A model generated the notes under the pieces. That model did no database searches. It saw nothing but the letters and a program-made list of their open reading frames with translations, and had not been told where the DNA came from. The position numbers and the translations under genes were made by a program. Below are positions 42,445-49,746 of a DNA stretch of 64,000 nucleotides, piece by piece. The DNA lies in assembly GCF_029433855.1 (NCBI RefSeq), contig NZ_JAROAU010000003.1, forward strand, positions 1,488,073 to 1,552,072. The letters are read 5' to 3'. Position 1 is the stretch's first letter; every line of letters begins with the position of its first letter. Source of the stretch: Candidatus Kosakonia sp. 282A-S69 (GTDB taxonomy: Bacteria > Pseudomonadota > Gammaproteobacteria > Enterobacterales > Enterobacteriaceae).

Positions 42445-42800
42445 AAATCCTTCACAGGAAACCCTGTATTCAATTTTAAGTCACTAGCAGTACCAACCAT
42501 TACCTCTATATTAAAAACCTAACAGAGAGTCATACAGGCTGTCTGGCAGGGGGCTTTGTCCTCTGTCTCGATTGAATTTAATTTATTGGCTGTGATTCCC
42601 AGTGTTCTTGAAAATCAACCAAGGGGCTACTGCTTTGATCGCGGTAGCCCTTTTTTATTTTCTCAACTTTATTCACCACTAAGAAATGTTGTCTAAAAGT
42701 ACAACATTTTTCTGCTGAGTGAGTCAGTCGCTTGATGAATTTTTGAAGGAATACAGCTATGACAATATTTCTTAGATAGCTTCAAATTCACAGGAAATCC
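42445..42800. other. Intergenic stretch between Gp2-type gene and RT
   Basis: 356 bp with no open gene. It holds ACAGG-AAAC-CCTGT (42455-42468), a G-rich stretch around 42540-42565, a strong terminator at 42624-42656, and a perfect 9-bp AT-rich stem AAATGTTGT...ACAACATTT (42684-42709) followed by T. The 3' end of the RT gene lies at 42801. Confidence 0.7.
42624..42656 (+). terminator. Strong terminator inside the element
   Basis: GGGCTACTGC-TTTGATC-GCGGTAGCCC, a 10-bp stem with one T-G wobble, then six T. It is 180 nt past the replication gene, so the transcript carries a long 3' tail or a separate small RNA ends here. Confidence 0.88.
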
Positions 42801-44315
42801 TTACGCAGTTTCGATAATCCACTTTGTAATCCAGATGTCAAGCTCTTCAGAAGCGCTTTGAGCTATGTTTTTTAACCAGTGATCTCTTTCATCTTTTGGC
42901 AGAATTTTTGCTGATCGGAGAATAGCCCTTTTACCTCTTTCACCTACGGAATATACCTGTTTTTTAGAATCTCTGACCCAGGCTACATTTTTAGATGTCA
43001 ACGCCGCAAGCGCTTGGATTTCTACTGAAGCGCTTTGAAATACAAATTTTCGGATTTCTGGGATCTGGAGAAGTAATTCATTAGTTGAATAAAACCACTC
43101 AACCCAGTACCTAACCATATTCTGCTGGCTTGAGGTCGAGTGAATAATGGAAGTTAATTTATCAGTGTTTAATGAAATCCAATCCTTATTTAATAGTGTT
43201 TGGAAGTAAAGAATTACATCATTTATTACTGGGGAGAAGAAGTCAAAGTTATCAAAAATAAGATCCGATACGAACTCGATTCGATTGATTTTAGCTTTTC
43301 TAATCAAAACACGAGCAAGGCCCAAATCAACAGTGTCTCGCTTTAATAATTGCTCTGATATATATTTTAGATGTTCTTCAAGGTCTGGTTTTTCTTCAAC
43401 TCGTATTTTTTCATACTTAACGACTCCTGAGTATGGATTAAAAACTTCAAGTGTCTTGAATATTTCAACTTTTTCAATTTCATACTGGTTATGCAGAACG
43501 CTCTCAGCATATGCGGCCGTTTCTTGAATAAAAGTCTTTTCAGATGCAAGTGTTAATCGATGAGATTCATGCAGATATAGAGTGATTTTTTCTAAGATTT
43601 TTTCAAGTTCATCTTTGGAGTTGGAAAATATCCTTATATCATCGACATATCGGGTATGTTTGACTCCAAAGTTTGATATGTACTGATCTATGTCTATTAA
43701 TACTGCTTCAGACATAATTATACTTGCGGCTGGTCCGACAGGGACACCTTGCGAAGCTTTATCATTCAATGATGAAATAAATCTTTCAGTGTCATCGGCT
43801 ATAATATCCAAGCTCGGGTCGGCTAATTTTATTGCGTTATTAAGCCTGTGAAGATAAATCTGATTGTAAAAGTCAGTAATGTCAGTCACTAATATGAATT
43901 GGTGTTGTTCTGATAAGTTTTCAATCATATCAGTAAAAATTTTGAATCCAGCATTTTTATCGAAAAAACCACTTTCATCAAGAACAAATCTATATGAACA
44001 AGCAATATTTTTATCTGCTCTAGCTAGCTCGATTTTCTCAGCTATCAAATAAGCCAGCGCGGTATAAACAATAGTATCCAAAGGCTCTAGCTGATGGACG
44101 ATTCTGTAACTGCCTGAGGGTTTTTTTGACGCCATTGTCAAAGGATGTTTAGTTCTAAGTTTCCCGACATTGCTTGCTAAAAGGTGTTTTTTAACATCAT
44201 CCCAGCAGTGCCAGATAGCCTCGAATTCGAAAGCTTTTGGAAAGAAATCAGAATCGTAGTAATGCTCAATATGTTTTTTTGCAAATTCTATAGAATCTTC
44301 TGTAAGTTTGCCCAT
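42801..44315 (-). CDS. Reverse transcriptase, Abi/unknown-group (DRT-like)
   Basis: 504 residues. RT palm motifs are complete: GSYRIVHQLEPLD (68-80), VTDITDFYNQI with Asp145, QGVPVGPAASIIMSEAVLIDID (189-210), and TRYVDDIRIF with YVDD at 223-226; a motif-D-like LASEKT follows. Residues from about 275 on are helical without a thumb, maturase or X/GIIM domain, so a group II intron or retron RT is unlikely. Abi and unknown-group RTs with helical C-termini are mostly phage-defence proteins. There is no Shine-Dalgarno at the ATG. AT-rich codon use marks it as acquired. Confidence 0.85.
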   Translation of the reverse strand: MGKLTEDSIEFAKKHIEHYYDSDFFPKAFEFEAIWHCWDDVKKHLLASNVGKLRTKHPLTMASKKPSGSYRIVHQLEPLDTIVYTALAYLIAEKIELARADKNIACSYRFVLDESGFFDKNAGFKIFTDMIENLSEQHQFILVTDITDFYNQIYLHRLNNAIKLADPSLDIIADDTERFISSLNDKASQGVPVGPAASIIMSEAVLIDIDQYISNFGVKHTRYVDDIRIFSNSKDELEKILEKITLYLHESHRLTLASEKTFIQETAAYAESVLHNQYEIEKVEIFKTLEVFNPYSGVVKYEKIRVEEKPDLEEHLKYISEQLLKRDTVDLGLARVLIRKAKINRIEFVSDLIFDNFDFFSPVINDVILYFQTLLNKDWISLNTDKLTSIIHSTSSQQNMVRYWVEWFYSTNELLLQIPEIRKFVFQSASVEIQALAALTSKNVAWVRDSKKQVYSVGERGKRAILRSAKILPKDERDHWLKNIAQSASEELDIWITKWIIETA

Positions 44316-44435
44316 AAATCATATTCGCTAATTATGTTTATTAGATACACACACTTTGAGAGTGTGCAAAGGGGTGATTCGACAGCATTTTATGTGATAA
44401 ATCGTAGGATGACAATTACATTGGCGTATTGATAA
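44316..44435 (-). other. RT upstream leader (possible ncRNA)
   Basis: 120 nt between the serine recombinase stop and the RT start, both on the minus strand. It contains a small hairpin, CACACT-TTGAG-AGTGTG at 44350-44366. Several defence RTs use an RNA encoded just upstream; this is the only place for one here. No retron msr/msd inverted-repeat layout was found. Confidence 0.35.
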
Positions 44436-45014
44436 TTATACTATTTTAATGTTCCAATTTCTCTTTATGGTCGGTAGGCTCAATCCAAGTTCAGCGGCTG
44501 TTTTAGATTGGCTCAGGCCTTTATCCTTGGCTTCCTGTACGCGTTTTTGGGTTTCTTTTGCCACAGGACGACCCAGCTTTTTGCCTTCTTTTTTCGCTCG
44601 CTCCAGACCTTCTTTAGTGCGCTCTGTAATACGGGATTTTTCAAACTCAGCAAACGCTGAGAACATTTGAAGCATCAACTTTCCTTCAGCACTGGCAAGA
44701 TTGCTCGCAGGCAGATCCATCGAAACGACATCAATTCCTTTGTCTACAAGCATCGAGATTGTTTGCTGTACATCGATGTTGTCACGCCCCAAGCGATCCA
44801 ACTTAAGTACAACTAACTTATCCCCGGCTTCCAGTTTATGGTTAACGAGGTCGGAGAAAGCCTTACGCTTCATCGCCTGCACTCCACCGGAGACAACCTC
44901 CGACACTACGCGGTTATCAAGTACATCATAGCCAGCCTGACGAATCGCCATGATTTGGTTTTCGGTTGTCTGCTCGCTGGTGGACACACGGCAATATGCA
45001 AAAGTGCGGCTCAT
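44436..45014 (-). CDS. Serine recombinase (resolvase/invertase family)
   Basis: 192 residues. Catalytic domain with nucleophile Ser11 (YCRVSTSEQ), Arg-rich KLDRLGRD near 74, and the E-helix region MLQMFSAFAEFEKSRITERTKEGLERAK. The C-terminal helix-turn-helix QSKTAAELGLSLPTIKRNW binds DNA. It is of small resolvase/invertase size, not a large integrase. Its start faces a cluster of GGTATC half-sites. Its more GC-rich sequence than the RT next to it suggests a separate origin. Confidence 0.9.
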   Translation of the reverse strand: MSRTFAYCRVSTSEQTTENQIMAIRQAGYDVLDNRVVSEVVSGGVQAMKRKAFSDLVNHKLEAGDKLVVLKLDRLGRDNIDVQQTISMLVDKGIDVVSMDLPASNLASAEGKLMLQMFSAFAEFEKSRITERTKEGLERAKKEGKKLGRPVAKETQKRVQEAKDKGLSQSKTAAELGLSLPTIKRNWNIKIV

Positions 45015-45028
45015 AACATCCTCTTAAG

Positions 45029-45148
45029 TGGTATCAATTAAGGGTATCATAATTAATTATCGGTATCTTAATGTCAATATGCTAATTTGTTGATACCAGT
45101 TTTGAGGGGGATAGGTTGGTATCGTAAAACGTTCGATTGTTGATACCA
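45029..45148. promoter_or_regulatory. res-like cluster of GGTATC half-sites
   Basis: Forward GGTATC at 45030, 45043, 45062 and 45118 and reverse GATACC at 45092 and 45142, with inverted pairs TGGTATCAA/TTGATACCA and TTGGTATC/TTGATACCA. It starts 15 nt upstream of the recombinase start. Resolvases act at such clustered subsites and repress themselves there. Confidence 0.6.
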
Positions 45149-45323
45149 GCAATCAGCACGATAGAACAGGCCGCTGATAGCTGATATTTGAAAAACATGA
45201 AGAGTACACCTTTCATACAGAAGTAGGGTGCTTGATCCATATGTTCATGTGTTGCTGATATTTTAAGCAGTCGATCTTCAGCGAGGGGGCATTGTTAAAA
45301 GTACAGGTACAGCGGGGGAAGGA

Positions 45324-45345
45324 TTCAGGGGATGAATCCCCTGAA
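45324..45345. other. Perfect inverted repeat 3' of the membrane-protein gene
   Basis: TTCAGGGGAT-GA-ATCCCCTGAA, a 10-bp perfect stem immediately after the stop codon at 45352 on the minus strand. No T run, so it may act as an RNA-protecting hairpin or a protein site. The surrounding 45149-45323 holds no gene. Confidence 0.5.
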
Positions 45346-45351
45346 CTGTTG

Positions 45352-45921
45352 TTACTCAATCAGACCACTCAGTGGTGATATCGTTACATAGATGTAGTTA
45401 TTGTCGCGTTCCTCAATAGTGATCGGCATATCGATACCATTCGACAGCACTGCCTTAGCGCGGTAGTGCTTATCTGAAACCTTTTTGACGTCCTCGACGG
45501 CAAGGCATTGCACATCACTCTTTTTATCTTTGAAAATCGATGTGGTGATTTCACAGGCTGATATCTTCAGGGCTTCGTTATCATCAATGGTAGAACTGAT
45601 AAAAGCCGAACCAAGTACAATGGCAACGTAAATGAGCAGCCAGTGCCATTTTTTCATCCCTGCATCCCTGGCGCGCCCATAAACGTAAATCGGTGGAAAA
45701 ACGACAATACCTAAGGCAGAGCCAACAAAACCCACATAGCTTTCATCTGTTTTCTTCAACTCCCGCAAATCCAGGAATACACAGATAAGCGCTACCACGC
45801 AGAAGACCACAAATGCAGCCTTATCGTTCATGGTGAAGAAGTAAGCCAATGGAAGCACTGATGGCGCTGCCATGTAGAGATAGAAGTAAATGTTATTATT
45901 TTTCAATTGTTTGAAATCCAT
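45352..45921 (-). CDS. Element membrane protein, unknown
   Basis: 189 residues with about four hydrophobic segments (12-32, 36-48, 63-80, 90-108), a cytoplasmic Arg/Lys-rich loop (YGRARDAGMKKWHW) and a soluble C-terminal half with two Cys (CEITTS, CLAVEDV) probably periplasmic. The ATG at 45921 has AAAGGA 8 nt upstream. No family identified. Divergent from the next small protein gene. Confidence 0.7.
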   Translation of the reverse strand: MDFKQLKNNNIYFYLYMAAPSVLPLAYFFTMNDKAAFVVFCVVALICVFLDLRELKKTDESYVGFVGSALGIVVFPPIYVYGRARDAGMKKWHWLLIYVAIVLGSAFISSTIDDNEALKISACEITTSIFKDKKSDVQCLAVEDVKKVSDKHYRAKAVLSNGIDMPITIEERDNNYIYVTISPLSGLIE

Positions 45922-46011
45922 GATCACAATCCTTTCATGCTGTGAAATAGAACAATCAGATAGTTACACTGAGTTTGAGATGTAGAAACAAAGCGGCAAA
46001 TTGCCGAACAC

Positions 46012-46054
46012 CATCGATTACTTTAATCGATTGAAATTATTAAATCGATCGATG
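46012..46054. promoter_or_regulatory. ATCGAT-rich palindromic operator candidate
   Basis: CATCGAT...AATCGAT...ATCGATCGATG spread over 43 bp, an overall imperfect palindrome between divergent genes. A TATAAT box follows at 46075-46080 toward the plus-strand gene. It may bind a regulator such as the Fur-like protein; no evidence beyond symmetry. Confidence 0.35.
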
Positions 46055-46146
46055 AAACTGATCAATGTAGTTACTATAATCTTGTGTGCAAAATTTGTGC
46101 ACCACACCACTGATACACCAACGAACTAGCGACAGGAGAGATGAAG

Positions 46147-46356
46147 ATGCGAGGCTACGCAGTTATGTTTTGTTGTCTGTTGGCGGCATTCAACGCTGAC
46201 GCAGGCCGTATAACGATGAGCAATCCGAAACAGTCCACCACTGAGAACGGTCACACACTTTGCGTCTACACCAACAGCATCTACACCTTTACTTACATCA
46301 CAAAGTCGAAAAATTGCCCGTACAGCAAAAGCTTTAACACGAATGAAAGTGAGTAA
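46147..46356 (+). CDS. Small secreted protein, unknown
   Basis: 69 residues. Signal peptide MRGYAVMFCCLLAAFNADA then a short, Thr/Ser-rich mature part with two Cys (LCVYTN, KNCPYS) that could pair. The ATG at 46147 has AGGAG 8 nt upstream; the ATG six nt earlier is too close. No family recognised. Confidence 0.6.
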   Translation: MRGYAVMFCCLLAAFNADAGRITMSNPKQSTTENGHTLCVYTNSIYTFTYITKSKNCPYSKSFNTNESE

Positions 46357-46638
46357 ATCTGGGGGTTATGGGCTTTAACAAACTACACCCCATCGAAATG
46401 GGGTCAAATGTGACTTTCCCCATCTGTGCACAGTCTTCTGTGTGCCAGAAGCGGAAGTTGAACTAATGCGCCATTTTAACTTGTAAGGAGTAGATCACTT
46501 TTTATGTTCCTAAACATAAATACTAGATCAGCATTATCGACCAAATTCGCATATAATAATTGATTGAGTAGTATATTATATGTTTAGTTTTAAATTGAAA
46601 CTTGCCATTCAGTTCGTATGAACAGTTAAGGAGTTACT

Positions 46639-48384
46639 TTGTTATTGGAAAAAGACAAACTTGACGAGTTTAGTAAACGTGCGGATGAATACATCATCAA
46701 AGGTGATCACGTTTCTTTATCTGTGTTAGTCGAGAGTTTTACAGAACGGGATTTCACCTTTACTCACCCCTTATATGAGGCACATTATCTATACTGCTTA
46801 GGAAATTGTTACTCTGTACTTTATGAAACACGTAAAACGGAGTGGTATTCAGATGATTTGATGAAATCGGTTATTTTCTACAGGAAAGCTTTACATGCGC
46901 TACCTAAAGAAGACTGGAGAGAACACAATAATAATGCTCATGCGTATAATAGTCTTAGGTCTATGATCGAGACAAATTTAGCTAATCGCCTTTCATCACA
47001 AGGCAGAACGCTATGTTGCATTCCTCATTATGATAAAGCTATTTCTATAGATAATAATTTCGTGGCAATTATAGCAAAAGCCAATAATGAAATTTTCCTT
47101 GGTCATTCACTTTATGATAATGGGCATTCAGAATATCATTACTATATTGCTTATGAGCTTGTAAGAAAAGGAATTGAGAATATTGATCAACTATATCCTG
47201 AACAAAGAGCGCCACTTGAGGAAGGTGGCAAATTATTAAACTTTAAAAAATGGTTCGAGGAGTTATTTGAAATATCGGACTTCGATTATTTTAAAGAGTA
47301 CGCTGAAAAAACCAAATCCAAAAAGCAAAAAAATTATTTAGAATGGTGCGCTAGAAAAAAACTCTTTCTTAATGATTTGAATGATGCTTGTGAGTACCCG
47401 ATTACTTATCAGGATGTTTTCGAATTACCCTCATTTGTTCAATCGCTTAATAGCTCGCTCACCATGTCTGAAGAATTATCTTATCACGGTAATTATGATG
47501 AGTTAAAAAATGATTACTGTTATGCTCGGTACTTGATTTTTTCTTCAAAAGATATCCCAGATGATACCCCTCATATGTTCAACTCAACATATCAACACGT
47601 TGAAGATATGACTTACTCAATTAATAACTTGAAGGTTGCTCAGTATAAGTCAGCATTCAGAATAGTATATTCAATATTTGATAAGGTAGCATATTTAATT
47701 AGCCGCTTCTTTGATTTGAATGATCTAAAGCATGATAAAAAAATCAGCATAGATAATTTGTTTCGTGATTTTACAGGGAGCGGTAATAAATGGAAACCAC
47801 ACAATAAGCTGAAGGATAGCGACAATCATTTTATTCATGCTTTATTCTTTATATTAAAAGATATCCGCAAGGTCGGTGACTCTGATTCAGCAACAAAGTG
47901 GTTAGATCCAAATGCAGTGGCGTTTGCAGAAATTAGAAATGCTATGGAACATCGTTCATTAAAAATAGTTGATGATTTTGGCTATGAACTTGCAACATCA
48001 CATAATACTTACAATGATGAAGAATTTAGTAGGATGAAAGAAGACGTTAATGCGCTACTAGATGAAATTAGGGAGAGGGGGTTAAAGTTGGAGCAAGCCA
48101 GAAAAGAGGGTGTTAGTTATTTGGCTCAACAGCTCGAAGAGGATGTTAATAAGATGAATTCAAGGCTTACAGATCTAAAATCAAAGATCTATGAAAAAGA
48201 AAAACTATCTTCTCACTCTCTTTTAATACCAATAAGCCAATTTGAATCAAGACTTATTCAACTCATTGGATTAGCTAGAAACTCAATAATCTATTTATCA
48301 TTAGCTATCCATTTTGAAGAACGTAGACGTCCAATAGATGGTATCTACATGCCAAGAGAAGTACCACTAAAGCAAAGTTTGTGA
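46639..48384 (+). CDS. TPR and HEPN-domain protein, LA2681-like
   Basis: 581 residues. The N-terminal half (about 40-180) has helical TPR-like pairs (HYLYCLGNCYSVLYE, AYNSLRSMIETNLANRLSS). The C-terminal third holds the HEPN RNase motif R433-N434-x3-H438 (EIRNAMEHRS), followed by a charged coiled coil (about 475-525). This layout resembles the LA2681-like HEPN family. HEPN RNases with this motif act in toxin-antitoxin and phage-defence systems. The TTG start has AAGGAG 5 nt upstream. Strongly AT-rich. Confidence 0.75.
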   Translation: MLLEKDKLDEFSKRADEYIIKGDHVSLSVLVESFTERDFTFTHPLYEAHYLYCLGNCYSVLYETRKTEWYSDDLMKSVIFYRKALHALPKEDWREHNNNAHAYNSLRSMIETNLANRLSSQGRTLCCIPHYDKAISIDNNFVAIIAKANNEIFLGHSLYDNGHSEYHYYIAYELVRKGIENIDQLYPEQRAPLEEGGKLLNFKKWFEELFEISDFDYFKEYAEKTKSKKQKNYLEWCARKKLFLNDLNDACEYPITYQDVFELPSFVQSLNSSLTMSEELSYHGNYDELKNDYCYARYLIFSSKDIPDDTPHMFNSTYQHVEDMTYSINNLKVAQYKSAFRIVYSIFDKVAYLISRFFDLNDLKHDKKISIDNLFRDFTGSGNKWKPHNKLKDSDNHFIHALFFILKDIRKVGDSDSATKWLDPNAVAFAEIRNAMEHRSLKIVDDFGYELATSHNTYNDEEFSRMKEDVNALLDEIRERGLKLEQARKEGVSYLAQQLEEDVNKMNSRLTDLKSKIYEKEKLSSHSLLIPISQFESRLIQLIGLARNSIIYLSLAIHFEERRRPIDGIYMPREVPLKQSL

Positions 48385-48546
48385 ATGTTCCAAGCGCTTT
48401 TTTAATGTCAAGATGAAACTTATTCCATATGGGGCATTAATGCCCCTGAGTTGCTCCAGTAAATTAATTTACAACAACTTCAGCGCCGCAGATGCCTGAC
48501 GTATAGTTGAACGAAGCCACCTTATCGGCCAGCATCACTCATTAAA

Positions 48547-48570
48547 GAAAACCCGCTTCGGCGGGTTTTT
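48547..48570 (+). terminator. Terminator at the right end of the element
   Basis: CCCGC-TTCG-GCGGG stem, AAAA before and five T after, 165 nt past the HEPN gene. It would isolate rluB from element transcription. Confidence 0.88.
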
Positions 48571-48684
48571 GCTTTCTAAAGGGAAATACAGGGAGTGTGT
48601 CTCTGGCTTTTTGACAGCCAAGGAATGCTGGTTTTTTTTTGCTTAAAACATAATCAATATCTACATTATATGTTGATGAACATG

Positions 48685-48711
48685 GTGTACAACAAAGTAG
48701 GTTACAACATG
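48685..48711 (+). repeat. Candidate integrase arm-type sites, right end
   Basis: GTGTACAACAAAGTAGGTTA followed by the overlapping GGTTACAACATGG. The first closely matches TGTATAACAAAGTGGGT at the left end. Confidence 0.4.
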
Positions 48712-48729
48712 GTGAACATCGCGTATAAT
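48701..48729 (+). promoter_or_regulatory. Element-borne outward promoter toward rluB
   Basis: GTTACA (-35, 4/6), exactly 17 bp, TATAAT (-10, perfect, 48724-48729). It reads across the right repeat into rluB, 90 nt away, and overlaps the candidate arm sites. Confidence 0.65.
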
Positions 48730-48785
48730 GACTTTCATCAAAACATGCTAACGCATTGATTTATATAAATTTGTTATTATCAAGC

Positions 48786-48803
48786 CGACGCCTGTGAAGG
48801 CGA
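48786..48803 (+). repeat. Right attachment repeat of the element
   Basis: CGACGCCTGTGAAGGCGA, identical to 39040-39057. It ends 15 nt before the rluB start, so the ribosome-binding part of the leader is kept. Confidence 0.85.
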
Positions 48804-48818
48804 CATAAAGGATGCTCT

Positions 48819-49715
48819 ATGAGCGAGAAACTACAGAAAGTGCTGGCGCGGGCCGGCCACGGCTCTCGCCGTGAAATCGAAACTATTATCCAGGCAGGCC
48901 GCGTCAGCGTTGATGGCAAAATCGCCACGCTGGGCGACCGCGTCGAGGTCACGCCGGGGCTGAAAATCCGTATTGATGGTCATCTCATTTCGGTGAAAGA
49001 GTCCGTCGAACAGATCTGCCGCGTACTGGCTTATTACAAACCGGAAGGCGAGCTCTGCACCCGTAACGATCCGGAAGGGCGCCCGACAGTGTTTGACCGT
49101 CTGCCGAAACTGCGCGGTGCGCGCTGGATTGCCGTTGGGCGTCTGGACGTTAACACCTGCGGCCTGCTGCTGTTCACCACTGATGGTGAACTGGCGAACC
49201 GCCTGATGCACCCGAGCCGCGAAGTCGAGCGCGAATACGCCGTGCGTGTATTTGGCGAAGTGGATGACGCGAAGCTGCGCGATCTGTCGCGCGGTGTGCA
49301 GCTGGAGGATGGTCCGGCAGCGTTTAAGACCATCAAGTTCAGTGGCGGTGAAGGCATTAACCAGTGGTACAACGTTACGCTGACCGAAGGGCGCAACCGC
49401 GAAGTGCGTCGCTTGTGGGAAGCGGTTGGTGTACAGGTGAGCCGTCTTATCCGCGTACGCTACGGCGATATTCCGTTGCCGAAAGGGCTACCGCGCGGCG
49501 GCTGGACCGAGCTGGATCTGGCGCAGACTAACTACCTGCGCGAGCTGGTCGGTCTTGATGCTGAGACGCAATCAAAAGTCGCGGTGGAGAAAGATCGCCG
49601 TCGCATGAAAGCGAATCAGATCCGTCGCGCCGTGAAACGGCACAGCCAGCCGGGTGGTGGTAAACCTGCCGGTGGTAATCGCCGCCCGGGTGGCGGACGT
49701 GCTAAAAACGATTAA
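48819..49715 (+). CDS. rluB: 23S rRNA pseudouridine(2605) synthase
   Basis: 298 residues: S4-like RNA-binding domain at the N-terminus ([19 protein letters not shown]), RsuA-type catalytic domain with the Asp in [17 protein letters not shown], and a basic Gly-rich tail. It modifies U2605 in the peptidyl-transferase region. Start has AAGGATG 6-9 nt upstream. The element has separated it from the yciO side of its leader. Confidence 0.96.
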   Translation: MSEKLQKVLARAGHGSRREIETIIQAGRVSVDGKIATLGDRVEVTPGLKIRIDGHLISVKESVEQICRVLAYYKPEGELCTRNDPEGRPTVFDRLPKLRGARWIAVGRLDVNTCGLLLFTTDGELANRLMHPSREVEREYAVRVFGEVDDAKLRDLSRGVQLEDGPAAFKTIKFSGGEGINQWYNVTLTEGRNREVRRLWEAVGVQVSRLIRVRYGDIPLPKGLPRGGWTELDLAQTNYLRELVGLDAETQSKVAVEKDRRRMKANQIRRAVKRHSQPGGGKPAGGNRRPGGGRAKND

Positions 49716-49717
49716 CA

Positions 49718-49742
49718 AAAAAGGGGCGTAAGCCCCTTTTTC
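49718..49742. terminator. Bidirectional terminator between rluB and btuR
   Basis: AAAAAAGGGGC-GTAA-GCCCCTTTTT between convergent genes. Confidence 0.9.
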
Positions 49743-49746
49743 ATCT

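Larger units (their letters stand above)
48385..48785. other. Right-end non-coding region of the element
   Basis: 400 bp without a gene. It holds a terminator at 48547-48570, repeat sequences like those in the int start at 48685-48711, a promoter at 48701-48729 and an AT-rich segment ending at the right attachment repeat. Confidence 0.7.
39040..48803. mobile_element. 9.7-kb integrative element in the rluB leader
   Basis: Bounded by the 18-bp direct repeat and absent from the conserved yciO-rluB order of relatives. It contains int at the left end, a replication-type YfjJ/Gp2 protein, a serine recombinase and cargo (RT, HEPN protein, small secreted proteins). Composition is clearly richer in AT than the backbone, most strongly at 42.7-44.4 and 46.5-48.4 kb. 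No capsid, tail or conjugation genes are seen, so it resembles a satellite or small genomic island. Confidence 0.85.

Noticed and set aside
42801..44315. Retron interpretation of the RT
   Set aside because: RT is about 500 residues with a large helical C-terminus and no msr/msd inverted repeats in the 120-nt upstream gap.
44436..45148. Serine recombinase as a separate nested transposon
   Set aside because: No terminal inverted repeats or target duplication found around it; no transposase.
45315..45327. GGGGGAAGGATTC identical to part of the tRNA-Tyr 3' region
   Set aside because: Only 13 bp, not followed by tRNA sequence, and inside an inverted repeat of its own; likely chance.
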